Below are positions 34,751 through 47,200 of a stretch of DNA of 64,000 bases, one piece after another (the stretch's first letter is position 1; every line of letters begins with the position of its first letter). The notes beneath the pieces are model-generated. The model had not been told where the DNA came from, searched no databases, and saw only the letters and a program-made list of their open reading frames with translations. The translations under genes and the position numbers were made by a program. Where the stretch lies: assembly GCF_036323735.1 (NCBI RefSeq), contig NC_086033.1, positions 3,109,826 to 3,173,825 of the forward strand. Reading direction: 5' to 3'. The DNA is from Rattus norvegicus (lineage: Eukaryota; Chordata; Mammalia; Rodentia; Muridae).

Positions 34751-34885
34751 ACGAGTGTGCCAGGATGCATGTGCAAAAGTCAAAGGACAATTTCCAAAAG
34801 TGGCCTGCTGTGTGGGTCCTGGGGGTCACACTCAGGTCATCAGGCTTGGCAACACACAGTTTTAGACACTGAGCAAACTGGTTCA
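34711..34885 (-). mobile_element. (GT)n repeat plus B3-type SINE, antisense
   Basis: A pure GT run (34711-34748) leads into gtgccaggatgcatgtgcaa, caaaggacaatttccaaaag, gtcctgggggtcacactcag and cactgagcaaactggttcaa, reversed B3 order. The microsatellite probably grew from the SINE tail. Confidence 0.65.
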
Positions 34886-36184
34886 ACCGAATCTTGAAAC
34901 TCTTATCCCCTCGTCCCTACCTCCCTAGTGTTGGGATTGCAGGTGCGTATGATGAGACCATGTTTATTTGCTGCTAGGCAACAAACCCAGGGCGTCACTC
35001 ATTAGGGAAACTCTCCCAAATGGGCTTCGTTGCCAGCAAAAGGAAACATTGTTCGAAAATGGAAAGTCTGCAGAAACTGGAGAGTCGAAGCATTTCATCC
35101 AATGTTTTATAAAAATACAGAAGCAATGGAAAACAGACACAGGGACAGACTCCTTAGACTTCTAGACTTCTGCTGTTCTTTTCAGACAAGGCTGAGGACC
35201 GCCTTCGACTTCTGACCCCCTGCCTGCTTCCACCACCAAGTGCTGGGCCATCAGGCGTGGGCTGCCATGCGCAGGGGTTTGTGTGGCTGGCACTTCCCAC
35301 CTTTGCCTCTCTTCACTTCACAGAAACACACAAAAGGCTATTCTTCTTATCAACAGAGCTGAAACTATAATTATGTTAGATGAACAGTCTCCTTTTTAAT
35401 CAAGATAAAAACAATTTATGAATTCAACACATTACTATCAACTCAACTACTTGAAGTCATCTGACACCTGGGTGGAAAATGGCCCCTCAGAATGGAAGAG
35501 AGTTTCACCAACTGCTTTACAAACAACAGTGAAACAAAAGAGCCGCACAGACAGCCGCCTAGCCCATGGCCTCCTTCAGTGCAGAAGCATTACAGAGGGA
35601 AGACAGTAAAGAACCCCTTCTTTAATAAATCACCTTTTCAGGAAAAGAAGTCCCCTCCAAACTCGGTGAGAGTGATTTATGTCTAGGAGAGTAAAATGAA
35701 CGGCCATTGATCAGGGAGTTTCTTCCACCAGCTACAAACACATCTTTGTGGAGTACCGTAGGCCGGGTGGTCTCGGTGCTGAGTAATTTATTTGTACGTT
35801 TAGGATTTAAGGCTTACCTTTAAATTTCACACTCAGAGCGACAATTTCAGTAGCCAGTTAACTTGTCCTTTATTGGGCATCTTGTGAATCTATGAAGTGA
35901 GTCCAGTTTGTTATGGGGTCATTACATAAGGCTGCATCCAGAAATTTTTGACACCTCAGTGATAAGGCAATGCTCAAAATGAGATGGGGACGATTCATAG
36001 AAACCAGTGAGGGAAAAGAGAACGGCACAGGCTGACAAGACTAGAGTGTGTTAATGAATTCGGTGATAACAAAGGTTTCAATTAGTAGTGAAGAATGTTG
36101 AAGAAATTAGTACCTGCAATTTATCACATAAATGAGTTACTGTGGGAACGAAATCAATTTTGCTTCTATTGGCAGTGCTAGAAT

Positions 36185-36300
36185 GCAGGCTAGGGGTTAA
36201 TTCAGCAGTAAAATGCTTCCCAAGTACGCACGAGGTCCTGGGTTCAATCCCCATGGCTGACTACACGAGGTGTTGGGTTCAATCCCCATGACTGACCACT
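36185..36300 (+). mobile_element. ID/B2-head-like tRNA-derived SINE with internal duplication
   Basis: aggctaggggttaattcagc, agtaaaatgcttcccaagta and gaggtcctgggttcaatccc resemble an ID or tRNA-type SINE head. A 35-bp segment carrying the B box is tandemly repeated (starts 36229 and 36264), so ggttcaatccccatg occurs twice. Confidence 0.6.
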
Positions 36301-36959
36301 GGGTGTGTTGGGCATGAACATAGATGTCTATGAAGAGGTTGAAAACATAGGAAAAAAAAGACAAGAATTCACAGAATCTATTTTCATCCAATCGATTTTC
36401 ATTTTAAAGCTCTTTAAAAAAAAAGAAAAAACTTCTTAAAATTATGTATCATGGAGTTATCCTGACGAAAAGAGAGAATTAAATATGATACGAAATATAC
36501 CAGTAGATATGACTTAGTTAATTGCCAAGTAATAAATACTTTCATATCCACACACGTTCCAAACATAGTGCAGAGGTTCCAGAAATGGCTTTGCTCAGCT
36601 TGTGCTAGTGATTATATATTCCATGTCTCCAATGCACTATAAAAGCCGAGGCCGTCAGAATCATCTCAAGACTAACTACAGATCAATTTAAAACTCACTG
36701 CATTCATGTACATTCTAATTTGTATACGAGTACAGTCCTACCATTTTTTAACCTCTGTAGAGTCAGCCATTCCATTTCCCAGATTTCCCCAACTCTGGTG
36801 TATTTGGAAGACACTGTCTTTAAGAGCCACTCTAGAGTATTCCACTCCATGCCCTGCTTGAACGTTCATGGGGAATGTAGTCCTGGAGATTCATGGGAAG
36901 TGTAGTCCGTACCAGGCTTTCTTCCCTGTAAATCTCCTCAGTGTATAGATCTAGCACAG

Positions 36960-37262
36960 TCTGTTTATTCACCTGTTGAAGTTTTTCTGGATTGTTTCCA
37001 GTGTGTGGGAGAATAAAAATAAAAATGTCATAAATATTTGCATAACAGGTTTTTTACATGAACATAAATTTCCACTTCTATGGTAAATGAATATCCAGGG
37101 ACATAATTGCTGAATCACATTGAAAATGTTTACATTTACAATAAACAAACTGTTTTGCAGAGGGGGTTGTCATTTTACATTCCCACCATCAATGTATGAC
37201 AAAGATTCTATGTCCTCTCCAGCATTTACTGTAATAAATGTTGATGATTTTCATGCTTGATT
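36960..37262 (-). mobile_element. Ancient L1 (L1M-like) fragment, antisense
   Basis: ttctggattgtttccagtgt, ataattgctgaatcacattg, gttgtcattttacattccca then ccatcaatgtatgac, and tccagcatttactgt is the reverse complement of old mammalian L1 3' sequence. Confidence 0.6.
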
Positions 37263-37267
37263 TATTT

Positions 37268-37390
37268 TTTCAGACGAGATGCCACACTGTAACCCAGACT
37301 GGCCTGGAACTTACTGTATGATCTAAGTAACTCAAATCCATGGCGATCTTCCTGTCTCAGATGTCTGAGTACTAGAATTACAGACATGGC
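37268..37390 (-). mobile_element. B1 SINE, antisense
   Basis: tttcagacgagatgccacac, aacccagactggcctggaac and atggcgatcttcctgtctca, then gatgtctgagtactagaatt and acagacatgg is reversed B1. Confidence 0.8.
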
Positions 37391-37558
37391 TGACCCCAGA
37401 GGGATCTGGTTGGAAGAAAGTTTTTATCTTAGAGATATTTAATATTCTGACCACAGTTTTAATTTGTACATTTCTTACTATTAATAGCAGAAATGTCTTT
37501 AGTGGTATAAGCCGTCTTATATATCTCATATGAATGGACACTTTAAAATCCATTATCT

Positions 37559-37747
37559 GGGCTGGAGAGATGCAGCAGTTAAGAGCACTGACTGTTCTTC
37601 CAGAGGTCTTGAGTTCAAATCCCAGCAACCACATGGTGGCTTACAACCATCTGTAATGGGATCTGATGTCCTCTTCTGGTGTGTCTGAAGACAGCGACAG
37701 TGTGCTCAGTGTACACAGTGTATATGTAAAATCAATCAATCAATCTT
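37559..37747 (+). mobile_element. B2 SINE
   Basis: gggctggagagatgcagcag, ctgttcttccagaggtcttg, agttcaaatcccagcaacca and ctgtaatgggatctgatgtc, then gtgtctgaagacagcgacag, with tail (atca)n. It is a fairly young B2, antisense to Adk. Confidence 0.92.
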
Positions 37748-38530
37748 AAGATAAAATGGAATATATAGACAAAGGAATGGAGAAAGCTACCCTGAAAATC
37801 CCTCGGCTGGAGTATGGAGAACTCACTTGTCCTACCTCCCATACTAGCATTTCTGAGATGCCCCTCAGCCACCAATATGAGAAAGTCTGCAAGAGGCTCC
37901 AAGCTCAGGCAAGTCTCCTGAGCAAAGCAGATCCCACAGCCCTGGGAACCTACTCCAAGGGCAGTTTTTCTTGTCAGATAATCACCCAGCACAACAGCAG
38001 GAAAAAATGTGTAGGAAGCCAATGAAGTAAAAAAAAGTAGAAACAAGTACAGAAACTTTAAATTACAAAGAAGATGCCATTATATGGGATGATTTGATTA
38101 AAGCAATTTATTATGAGGATTTGACAGGTCTAAAAGTCAAAGGCACAGATAACATTGTCAGGCCTCTTCCATATCCTGTGGACACATGGGTCTGCCCTTA
38201 GTCAGAGGAACTACCCTCTCTAAGCTATTTCAGCTACTACTACATGTGTCGTTAACAGCAGGTGAGCGAAGAGGACCCGAGAAAAAACAACCAAAAAGAG
38301 AAAACAAACTGAGCTCTCCCACATCTGAAGCCAAGTAATCCTGAAACCATACCTGCTGGACAAACACGAGGACCTGAGTGGGGATTCCCTGTGCCCATGT
38401 TACTAGGCAGTAACATGCTAAAACTTACAAGGAGGATGAGGGGGGGACAGGAGGTTCCCTGCACTTCAGGGAACTTCTATGTCCAACAAAAGACGATCCA
38501 GAAATAGAAACCCTCCAATGTAGTCCTCTG
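37748..38530. other. Unassigned stretch with chance open frames
   Basis: Open frames of 89 codons (37756-38025, plus) and 104 codons (37732-38046, minus) overlap each other. Neither resembles a protein I know, and neither has convincing splice signals. I see no repeat I can name. Confidence 0.4.
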
Positions 38531-38560
38531 ATCTCCACATGAGTCAACAGCATACACGGT

Positions 38561-38600
<40 letters not shown>

Positions 38601-38790
38601 CAAACATGTATGCACTCACGCACAGTCACACACATATGCATATACTCACATACATGTACACACAGAGTCACAAACATACACAAGCACACACATACACATG
38701 GTCACACACATACATATACAGAGTCATGCATATACACCCACAAAGTCATTCACATACACACACATACACTCTCATGCACACACATAATAC
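38561..38790. repeat. CA microsatellite with imperfect extension
   Basis: Pure (CA)n (38563-38598) is followed by about 190 bp of imperfect cacata/cactca/cagtca units. Confidence 0.95.
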
Positions 38791-39144
38791 TAACAACAAG
38801 TTGGGCAAACATTTAGCTGGGAAAGTCATAGGCCTAAGAGGTAAATTACTATGGTTGCTTAGCTAGAAGCCCTTCTTTGTGGAGAATAGCAGAGAAGACA
38901 GAAGCTTAAGTTTTTCCAAGTGGGTATTGATAATAATGGCACAGTTGGAGCTCAGCTGTAAACAAGAAATTTATACCACCCCCAGTAAGGCTCAGGGAAC
39001 ATGACCGTCAGCTTCACTGAAAGAACAAACCTGTGAGAGCAAGGACCACGCTCTGGTATGATTAAATGAGGTTCCTCCTTTCAAGGTGATTACCTCAGGT
39101 ATATGAACGTGGCAACCCAAACATTCAACCAGACATTCCGAGGT

Positions 39145-39430
39145 TGAGTCAGAAATCACACTCCCAGTGAAATGGAACTTTATGTTAACACAAAGATGCA
39201 TAAACAAATGTTTACAGCAGCTTTTTCCACAATTGCTCCAAACTGGAACCAATCCAAACACTCCTGTGGATTGGATGGGGACACAGCATACTATACGTCA
39301 TGATAATGGAAACCCACTCAGCTGTAAAACCAAACAAAGCAAAGCTTTGTCTACTTACATACGACAAAATGCATGAATTGAAGGGACAGCTCTGTCTCAG
39401 GTGGGAAGCCATATTCAAAGACAGTGCATG
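39145..39430 (+). mobile_element. Ancient L1 (L1M-like) fragment, sense
   Basis: tgtttacagcagctttttcc, ccaaactggaaccaatccaa and ggattggatggggacacagc, then aacccactcagctgtaaaac are diverged end-of-ORF2 L1 words. It is non-coding. Confidence 0.6.
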
Positions 39431-40067
39431 CATGATTCCAAGTTAGCCTGTGCTGGGAACTCAGGCGGGAGAGAGCTGAGTGGCCTGGCAGGGTTTGGAG
39501 GTGGGAATTATGACAGAAAGCCAAAACAAAAGGAAGAGTGAAGTCTTTCATTGCTCACTATCGTAGTAAACTAATTAATTTGGAGGAAGTTCCTGCTTGC
39601 TCTCTGTTCCATCTCCTGCTCAAGACTCAAGTGCACCTACCAAGGCGAGGGGTTGTGGTCTACCAAGAGGCTATGAAACAAAAGGCCCCTGCTGTTTTCT
39701 GGACCTGGGAGTCTGGAAAACACTTCAGTGGTTAGAATTTTGAGGGGGGGAAAAAAAAAAAAACAAAACCCAGAGTCAAAAACGAAGGAAAGTGGAGCAG
39801 CTTCCTTCCGTCTCTGTTCACAGGTAATGCCTTGAGAGAGGTACTCGACAAGGTCTTGCCAAAAGTTCCAGGATAAGCAGGTGCTCAGCTGAACCTGGAG
39901 TGCCTGGAACTGTGCTAGGTAAGAAGCAAGTCTGAGTCCCTGACTATCACTCACTTCTTCAGCAACTGTTAGGGAGCACAGAAGCACCAAATGTGACACA
40001 GATAGGACAAGGTGTCCCTGAACCCTCCCAGGTGAAACTTTGGGACTGCATATGATGGGACTGAATT

Positions 40068-40069
40068 TA

Positions 40070-40108
<39 letters not shown>

Positions 40109-40535
40109 ACACATACATACACATACACACACACACACATACACATACACACATACATACACATACACACATACATACATACACTTACACATACTCACAC
40201 ATACATACACTCACACATACACACACATACATACATACACTCACACATACTCACACATACACACACATACATACACTCACACATACACACACATACATAC
40301 ATACACTCACACATACTCACACATACATACATACACTCACACATACTCACACATACACACACATACATACACTCACACATACACACACATACATACACTC
40401 ACACATACACACACATATATACACTCACACATACTCACACATACACACACACGCACACATACATATACATACACATACACACACATATACATACACATGC
40501 ACACACATACACACACAGACACACACAGACACAGG
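40068..40535. repeat. Long CA-rich array with longer-period units
   Basis: About 468 bp: (CA)n first, then recurring acacatacatacactcacac-type blocks of about 20-36 bp, then a mixed (CA/TA) end. No interruption is longer than a few bases. Open frames through it (Thr-His-Tyr or Cys-Val) are spurious. Confidence 0.95.
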
Positions 40536-40920
40536 GGTGTGGTGATGGCTCAGTTGGAAGTGTTTGCTGTGTGTTAGGGTTTCTATTGTGGTAATAAAAC
40601 ACCATAACAAAAAGCAGATCTAAAACCCTAAATAAAAGGGTTTATTACAGCTTACAAAGCTGTTACAACGAAAGGTCAGGGCAGAAACCTGGAGGCAAGA
40701 ATGAAACAAAGCCAGGTAGGACCTGCTTATTAGCTTGCTGTCCTTGGGCTTGTTCAGGTGGCTTTCCTGAATACCCCATGACACCACTCACAGTGGGCCA
40801 GTTCCTCTGACATCAACCGCTAATTAAGAAAACACCCACAGGCAAATCTTACTGGGGCCTTTTATTTATTTATTTATTTTTTTAAATTGGTTCCCTCATC
40901 TCAGATAACTCAGTTTTTAT
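40536..40920 (-). mobile_element. Small SINE remnant and antisense LTR-like rodent repeat
   Basis: 40536-40571 (gtgtggtgatggctcagttg) is a B2/B3 head remnant in plus orientation. From 40572, tgttagggtttctattgtgg, agggtttattacagcttaca, gaaacctggaggcaagaatg and aaccgctaattaagaaaaca is the antisense form of the repeat described at 33618. It is interrupted by a (ttta)n stretch at 40862. Confidence 0.65.
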
Positions 40921-40954
40921 CATTTAGACACACAAACAAAACTTTCCAAAGATG

Positions 40955-41180
40955 CTGGACATAGTGGTGAGAATTTGTAATGCCAATACTGGGAAGACAG
41001 AGAGGAGCAGAAGCCTGGCGCCTCCCATCCTGCTAACCGTCATAGCTGAATTGAGGAGCCCAAACCAATGAGAAACCCAGTTTGATAAAACAAGTGTGCC
41101 AGCTCTTAATGAATGATCCTCGAGGTTGTCCTCAGGCCTCTAAATACACTTGTACACATGATCATGTAGACAGACACAGA
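40955..41180 (+). mobile_element. B1/B4-like SINE
   Basis: gatgctggacatagtggtga, gaatttgtaatgccaatact and ctaaccgtcatagctgaatt, then gttgtcctcaggcctctaaa resemble a composite B4-type SINE. Confidence 0.45.
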
Positions 41181-41797
41181 AATACACAATACCTATACAC
41201 ACACTATGAAACACTAGAAATGGCAAAATCATATGAATAGAAAACTATGAGGAAATAGACTATTTCACCCAGAAGGTAGAAAAAAAGAGAAAAAAAAAAG
41301 CCTACGGCTAATTCTAGAAGGTTTGCAGAAGAGGTTCCTGTGTCAAAGGAAAAATAATAAATTAGGGAAAAGTACAAAAAGATCAATATATTTGCACCAG
41401 TTCACAACTCCTACAGTCCGATGTGGTGACATGATGGTCTTAGATGCTATGTGCTGTGGGTTTTGCTGGCAGCTGAGGAACTCGAGGCTTAGGGAACTCG
41501 CCTACTTTTTAGTAACTAGGTTTGCTCTTTTCTAGGGAGAGACATTGCTTATGTAACCCTGAGAAATGTCCCGGATAGGGAAGCAGAACCTTATACTGCT
41601 GGCAACCCAAGCAAGAACTATCAAAACCAGAGACGTGTGTGAGACAACGTGGGACAATTTCTACAACAATGCAATTACTTTACATCTAATCATCACAGTG
41701 GTTGATGAAGTACAAGCCCAGCATAAGCCTGTATACTAAAATCATTTTTAAATTAATTGGTATTTAAAAACTTGGAAAGTAAAGACATCACATACCA

Positions 41798-41928
41798 GCA
41801 AGGTGGTGGTGAAGAGGCAGGTGGATCTCTGGGAATTCCAAGCCAACCTGGTCTACAGAGTTAGTTCCAGGACAGCCTGGACTACACACGGAGAAATACT
41901 GCTTACGACAACTAACGAAACAGAATAC
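41798..41928 (+). mobile_element. B1 SINE
   Basis: ggtggtggtgaagaggcagg, tggatctctgggaattccaa, gccaacctggtctacagagt and tagttccaggacagcctgga is unmistakable B1. The left end is shortened. A (CAC/CAA) rich region follows. Confidence 0.9.
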
Positions 41929-41999
41929 CACCACCACAACACCACCACACCGAAACTACCCAGACTCATGTCTAGACGTCTCAATGAACTTCTCTAAGG

Positions 42000-44900
42000 C
42001 TGTCATAGGCGCCCAGACAATGGAGCCTCACACTGGCTTTCACACTGGACTGACAAATGCATTTACATGTAGTATTCAACCAGAAAACCAGACCCCAGTC
42101 TCTAAATCTTTGGTTTTTGACAATTGTTTGTTTGTTTGTTTGTTTTTAAAGAAAATAGAGCAAATTTACAAAACACAAAACGTTTGGCAGGGAAACGTCT
42201 ACTCTCCTGAGTACCAACTTTAATTCACAAACAGGATAAACCCGCAGAAGTATTAGGTTGCTGTTCCTCTTGGTCCTAGGGACCATGATCTAAATATCCA
42301 CGTTAGTAAGGAGGTTTTAACAGAATGGAACATCTGGTTTTGTTACATGGGAGACAGGGAAATTCTTCCGCTGACTGCATTATTAATGCACAAGCCCCTG
42401 ACGGCATTTGCTTTTCTCTCGTGGCCCGACACGAGCTCTCTGAAGTGCATCACATCCCCTGATGTAATACGTTTTTCTGTTAACTGTACGGAACTGTAGA
42501 TGCCATAACTTCAATGTGACATGCTGGTATTTCTTTTTTAAAAGCACAGAACATTTCTTTTTTTTACTCTCAATCACAAATTTAAATTCCCTTATATTCC
42601 CAGATCAGTAGGCATTTCTCTTTTAGAAGAGCTGAACAAAATGGAACACTTCAATTTTTTTTTCCTTGATTTGTCATCTCATTTTTAATAGAGCCTTTCC
42701 CAGCTAACTGGGATTGCAAAGCTGGGAAGACCTTGCTCTCGTGCTCTTCTTCCTACAGAACAGTCTGAGCGTGTGAGGCCTTATAAACCACTTCAACATT
42801 TTAAGAAAGCAGAAGACAGTCCATCGTGCACTTAAAATTATTTAAAATGACTGATTTGCACTACACGGCCATCTGACTCTAAAATTACTTTACAGGTCTA
42901 CCCTTGCTTTTGAGTCTTCAAAATATGACATACATTCTTTATTTTATTCTTAAATGGATCTGATGCCGTTGGATACTCCACTGTAGTAAAGATAAGCAGT
43001 ACGGCCCAGGAAGATGGTGAATTTTCTCGACCTTCAGCTTTCGTGGCTAAGCACTGCTCTACTCAATATGAATGGGTCCTGACAAAACTGACAGATCACA
43101 CCACTACTCAGGAATCTCTTCGATACGGTCTTTTGTTCCCTTCTGCTGCCCGACTCCAAGAAAATCACATAGGGCTCAGCTACTGGTATCTTTGGGTTTC
43201 TACCATACACAAACCATGCTTTTTTTTTTTTTAATGTTTAAAATACTTCCATTAATAATCATAAAAGCCTCAGAAGGGACCAGGTGGCAATAAATTCCTG
43301 AGCAGGTCAGAAAGCTGCTCATAAATTTACCTTTTTAGAGTATACCTATCACAATGCAGTTTGCTGTATGTACCACGAAAATACTGATGACAGAAACTGT
43401 CTGAGTGAAGCCTGAACTACGGACAGTGTTCACTCGTCATAGCCGCGTGCATCTCTTGTCCAATGCTTGCCATTAGTGAAAGACAACGTTTGCCTAATCC
43501 TTAATTTCAGTTAGAACGTCCTACTACATTATACGGAGTGTATGCTAATGGTTGAGACATTCTTGTAGGTAAAGCAAGAATACAGTTACTATTATGAATG
43601 AATGATTCTCTTTTAGAAGCGGGGAATCAAATATACAGATTCGCACTTGACAAGCGAGAACTGAATCTTTGAACTGTATCGCAGGCCCTAAGAGGCTTTT
43701 TTTTTTCCCACATTTGAAAAGCCCTGTATTGAGCCGTCTTTGCACATCCACAGTGAGTCTAACTAAGCTACTGTCCAGAATTAATGACAGAAATAACAGC
43801 ATTAACTCACAGCTTTCTTTCAAGTTCATACTTTGTTTTCTTTTAGGGCCACGGTAGCCATGTGAGAACAGTTTCACACACACACGAAAACAAACAAGTA
43901 AACCAGCAAACAAACAAAAAACCCTCGATGCTTTGTCCTAAAGTTCCAGTGTGGTTTACACAGTAGTTTGGACATGCTTGGAATTAGCCATTGAACAGTC
44001 TGGCCCCTTTTCCCAGTGCAGCTTAGGACTCGCAGTCCTGCAGTTAGAGGGCGCTCTCTTAATAACCCGCTGGGGTTCTCCTAGAGGCATCACGCCATTC
44101 AGATGCCAACCTGTCCTTAGAGTGATGTTTGGTAATTTATTGCTCCTACAGAATAGTCTGTTCTACCTACTCATTTCATTTCACACCGAAAAATGCAAAT
44201 ATAAATGCTTAATGGGATATTACTTTTTATGGATCACACTGATAAAAAGCACTGAATATCCTTTGAATTGCTAAGTACTCACTGGAACAACATGATTAGT
44301 TAATTCTAAAGGAATAAAACTACAAGATTATAAAGATAGACTTTTACAGGTAAAAAAAAAGGCACACATATTGAGACACTTGAGGAACCATCTATATAAA
44401 CCATTTAAGTGCATGACAGTAGGAAAAATAAAAAGCAAATTAAACTATCACTTGGTCATAGAATAGGTTCTTAGGTCACTGAAAAGAATCAGATCTGTTT
44501 ATAATCCATTTTGGAAGGATAAATAAGCAACGTATGAAATGGTAGTTGAAGTGAGAATGAACCCCGCAGGTTCCAAAATCATGTACTCTAGTCCTTTGGA
44601 ACTGTAAGCCCAAATAAGTTTTTCTATAAGTTGTCAGGGGCACCAATAGACCATAGATACCAGCCGTCTACACCAATAGAAAAGTAACCAGCACAGGGGT
44701 CACATCTAAGGGAAGGTGAAGAATTCCTACTTTTACACATCGACTCTTTCATGAACTTGGAATTTATCTGTACACACATTCTTAGCCACTATAAACCTCC
44801 CTGGTTGAAAACAGTACATATACCACACAGTGTTGGGGTGACTATCTGGGTGACTCAGTAGAACAGTTATGGTTTAACTTACCTCTCTAGGTCACTAAGC

Positions 44901-45520
44901 TGGCGGGGACTCCTATCACCTACAAGACTAACTGGAGCTGGCTCATTCACGGACCCTGACATGCTGCTGATCACTACTGGACGGCTCTACCAACTGAGGA
45001 CCTCCTCACGGGATGAAAAAGAGCCCCCAGGACGTCCCTATTACCTGTGTTCAAATAATAATGGGGAACAGCAGTAGTCTCCTGCAACAGCACAGCATTC
45101 TAGACCAAATTCTCCTTACCAGGATGGAGTCATAAACCCTGTCCAGTATTCACCAACAGGTGCTCTCTCCTTTTTGCAAAGAAGCAGGTCAGAGAACTTG
45201 TTTGAGATGTAAACACAACATTTTAGAACACAAAGTCTTATAAAACAAAGTTGAAAGATTCTGTATAATTTTAACGTTCTTTTTCAGTTGTTTTAAAGAC
45301 AGTTTGTATAAAGAATGTTAGAGAATAGCAGATCTTTTCTTATAAATGGGCAACACACACCTCAATCCGAAATCCAACTTCACAGACATTTAAAATTAAA
45401 CCGCGGCATGTGCTTCTGAAAACCGGAACAAACAATACTCTGTCACCAGGAGAATATAGTTCTCTCAAAGCAGTAGCGACCTGAGTAACTTAAATTACTT
45501 TGTTAATATTTTTGTTTTTG
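42000..45520. other. Long unique-looking intronic stretch
   Basis: Largely AT-rich DNA. The only simple tracts are (tttg)n at 42126-42145 and short poly-T runs. I found no SINE or LINE I could defend over most of it and no exon. A block like this in a giant intron is where conserved noncoding elements would be worth looking for. Confidence 0.45.
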
Positions 45521-45521
45521 T

Positions 45522-45665
45522 TTAAAAAAAAAAAAAAAAGAGTCTCACTCTTAGAGCAGACAGGCCTGGAATCCCCTGTATGGTTGAGGCCAGTCTAAAA
45601 CACAAAGTGATTTTCCTGCATTGACCCTGAAATACTGAGATTATGTGAGTGATCCACCATTCCTG
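45522..45665 (-). mobile_element. B1 SINE, antisense
   Basis: A pyrimidine/purine-rich junction with an A run is followed by gagtctcactcttagagcag, acaggcctggaatcccctgt and tgaccctgaaatactgagat, reversed and diverged B1. Confidence 0.6.
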
Positions 45666-46394
45666 GATAAAATAAGTCTGGGAAAACCTGGAATTATTAA
45701 TGGCGCAGCACTTTAAAACTAGCTCCCTCCAGATCAATTCCAAGTATCACCAATACACTAAGTATGTTTAAATATATATTTATTATAAGCATTTATATAT
45801 AATTCATCTATGTTTATAAATATATCTACATGTAGATATATGTACATGTAGAACTATATATACATGTATACACACATATGCATACACAGACACATGTAGA
45901 GCTTAAACTACAAACTCATTGGGATGGTGGTGATGAAATCTAACATCTTTCATAACAATGTGTCAGTGGGACATATTTAAGCTACAATTACACAGAAAGG
46001 ATATCTTCACGTCACTTTACAATAAAAACAAAACCCCTAATATACAAGAAAAGCGCGCAAACAACACGTGTGCAGAGAGTAAGGTCTTTCCTATCATCTG
46101 TAAGAGATGGTTACAGAATATGGTACAAAACCCAGCAAGACTACTGTGCTCAGTTCATGTTCCACGATTTGAAATATTCCTCTTTATTTTCTAGAGGTTG
46201 GATTTAATAAACCACAAGACATAGACTTATAAAAAATGCAAAAAATATCTTCCTTAAAAACACATTTAAAATACAAGGATCTATGCAATCACATACAACA
46301 GAAACTCAAACAATAGATCATTGTAATTTTATTTATGGTTTTATAGCAAATTTGCTGTAACTATTAAAGTTGTCTAAAAAAATTTTTACGAGTG

Positions 46395-46568
46395 CCACAA
46401 ATACGGGCATGGGAGAATGAAGTTTATGCCATCTTCAACTTCTGAGGTGTCATGATGAATAAAATGTACAAGAGCCCTTCAAAAGCAGGAGGGTCTTTGT
46501 ATGAGGCCATCCTGGACTGTGTAGTGAATGACCAGCCAAGGCAACACAGTGAGACACTCTCACAGTAA
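46395..46568 (+). mobile_element. B1-like SINE
   Basis: aaatacgggcatgggagaat, aaaagcaggagggtctttgt and catcctggactgtgtagtga then caaggcaacacagtgagaca keep B1/B4 order. Confidence 0.5.
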
Positions 46569-46589
46569 CAACAGGAATTCAGACCCGTC

Positions 46590-46820
46590 AGGGACCTGTA
46601 TCCAGGAGCTGATGTGGAGGACACAGTGCTTACTGACTTGCTCAGCCTGGTTTCTCACAAAATCCAGGACCACCCACCCAGGGATAGCCCCACCCACAAA
46701 GGGCTGGACTGGCCCACATAAATCACTAATTAATAAGAAGCTGTACAAGTCTACCACACGGCCTGATCTCATGAAAGCATTTCCTCAAAAAAAAAAAAAA
46801 AAAAGAAAAAGAAAAAAAAA
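46590..46820 (-). mobile_element. LTR-like rodent repeat, antisense, 5'-part missing
   Basis: gacctgtatccaggagctga, cttactgacttgctcagcct, tccaggaccacccacccagg, gggctggactggcccacata and ggcctgatctcatgaaagca match the antisense form of the 33618 repeat. It breaks off in an A-rich run at 46786-46820. Confidence 0.7.
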
Positions 46821-47200
46821 TCCGACCCTAACCTAACTCTGACTGTAGTTCTTTTGAATTTCAGACGCGTCACTTGGGAGATAAGCCTCCTTTGTAGCCA
46901 GTTGTTCTCTGAACCAGAATGGTTACCCACCCCAGGCACATATGTGTATTTGGTCCCCATTGGTGGAACTGTTTAGGAAAAATTAAGAGGCATGACCTAA
47001 TTGGAGGCGTCTCACCAAGGACCTCTGAGGCTTCAAAAGCCTCCCATCATCCTGTTACTTGTCTGGGTCATGCTCCCCGCCATGAACGGGATGGGTCCTG
47101 TCCCACTGGACCTGGAAGAGCAAATCAAATGCCTCCTCCTGTAAGTTTGCTTGGTCAGCGTGTTCCCTTACAGCCTTTAAGAAGTAACTAAGATGCCAGG
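46821..47200 (+). mobile_element. Second type of rodent LTR-like repeat
   Basis: tttggtccccattggtggaa, ctgtttaggaaaaattaaga then ggcatgacctaattggaggc, ctctgaggcttcaaaagcct and cagcctttaagaagtaacta resemble a common rodent LTR-type repeat that ends in ctgactaagaca. The family name is uncertain and it has no coding sequence. Confidence 0.5.

Noticed and set aside
40040..40594. 184-codon Thr-His-Tyr-rich open frame and opposing Cys-Val frames
   Set aside because: They are translations of the CA/GT array. The same applies at 5811-6138, 14266-14756 and 38477-38866.
46769..47191. A possible small gene at the open frame 46919-47191
   Set aside because: It lies within a recognisable rodent LTR-type repeat and is frame-broken on both sides.
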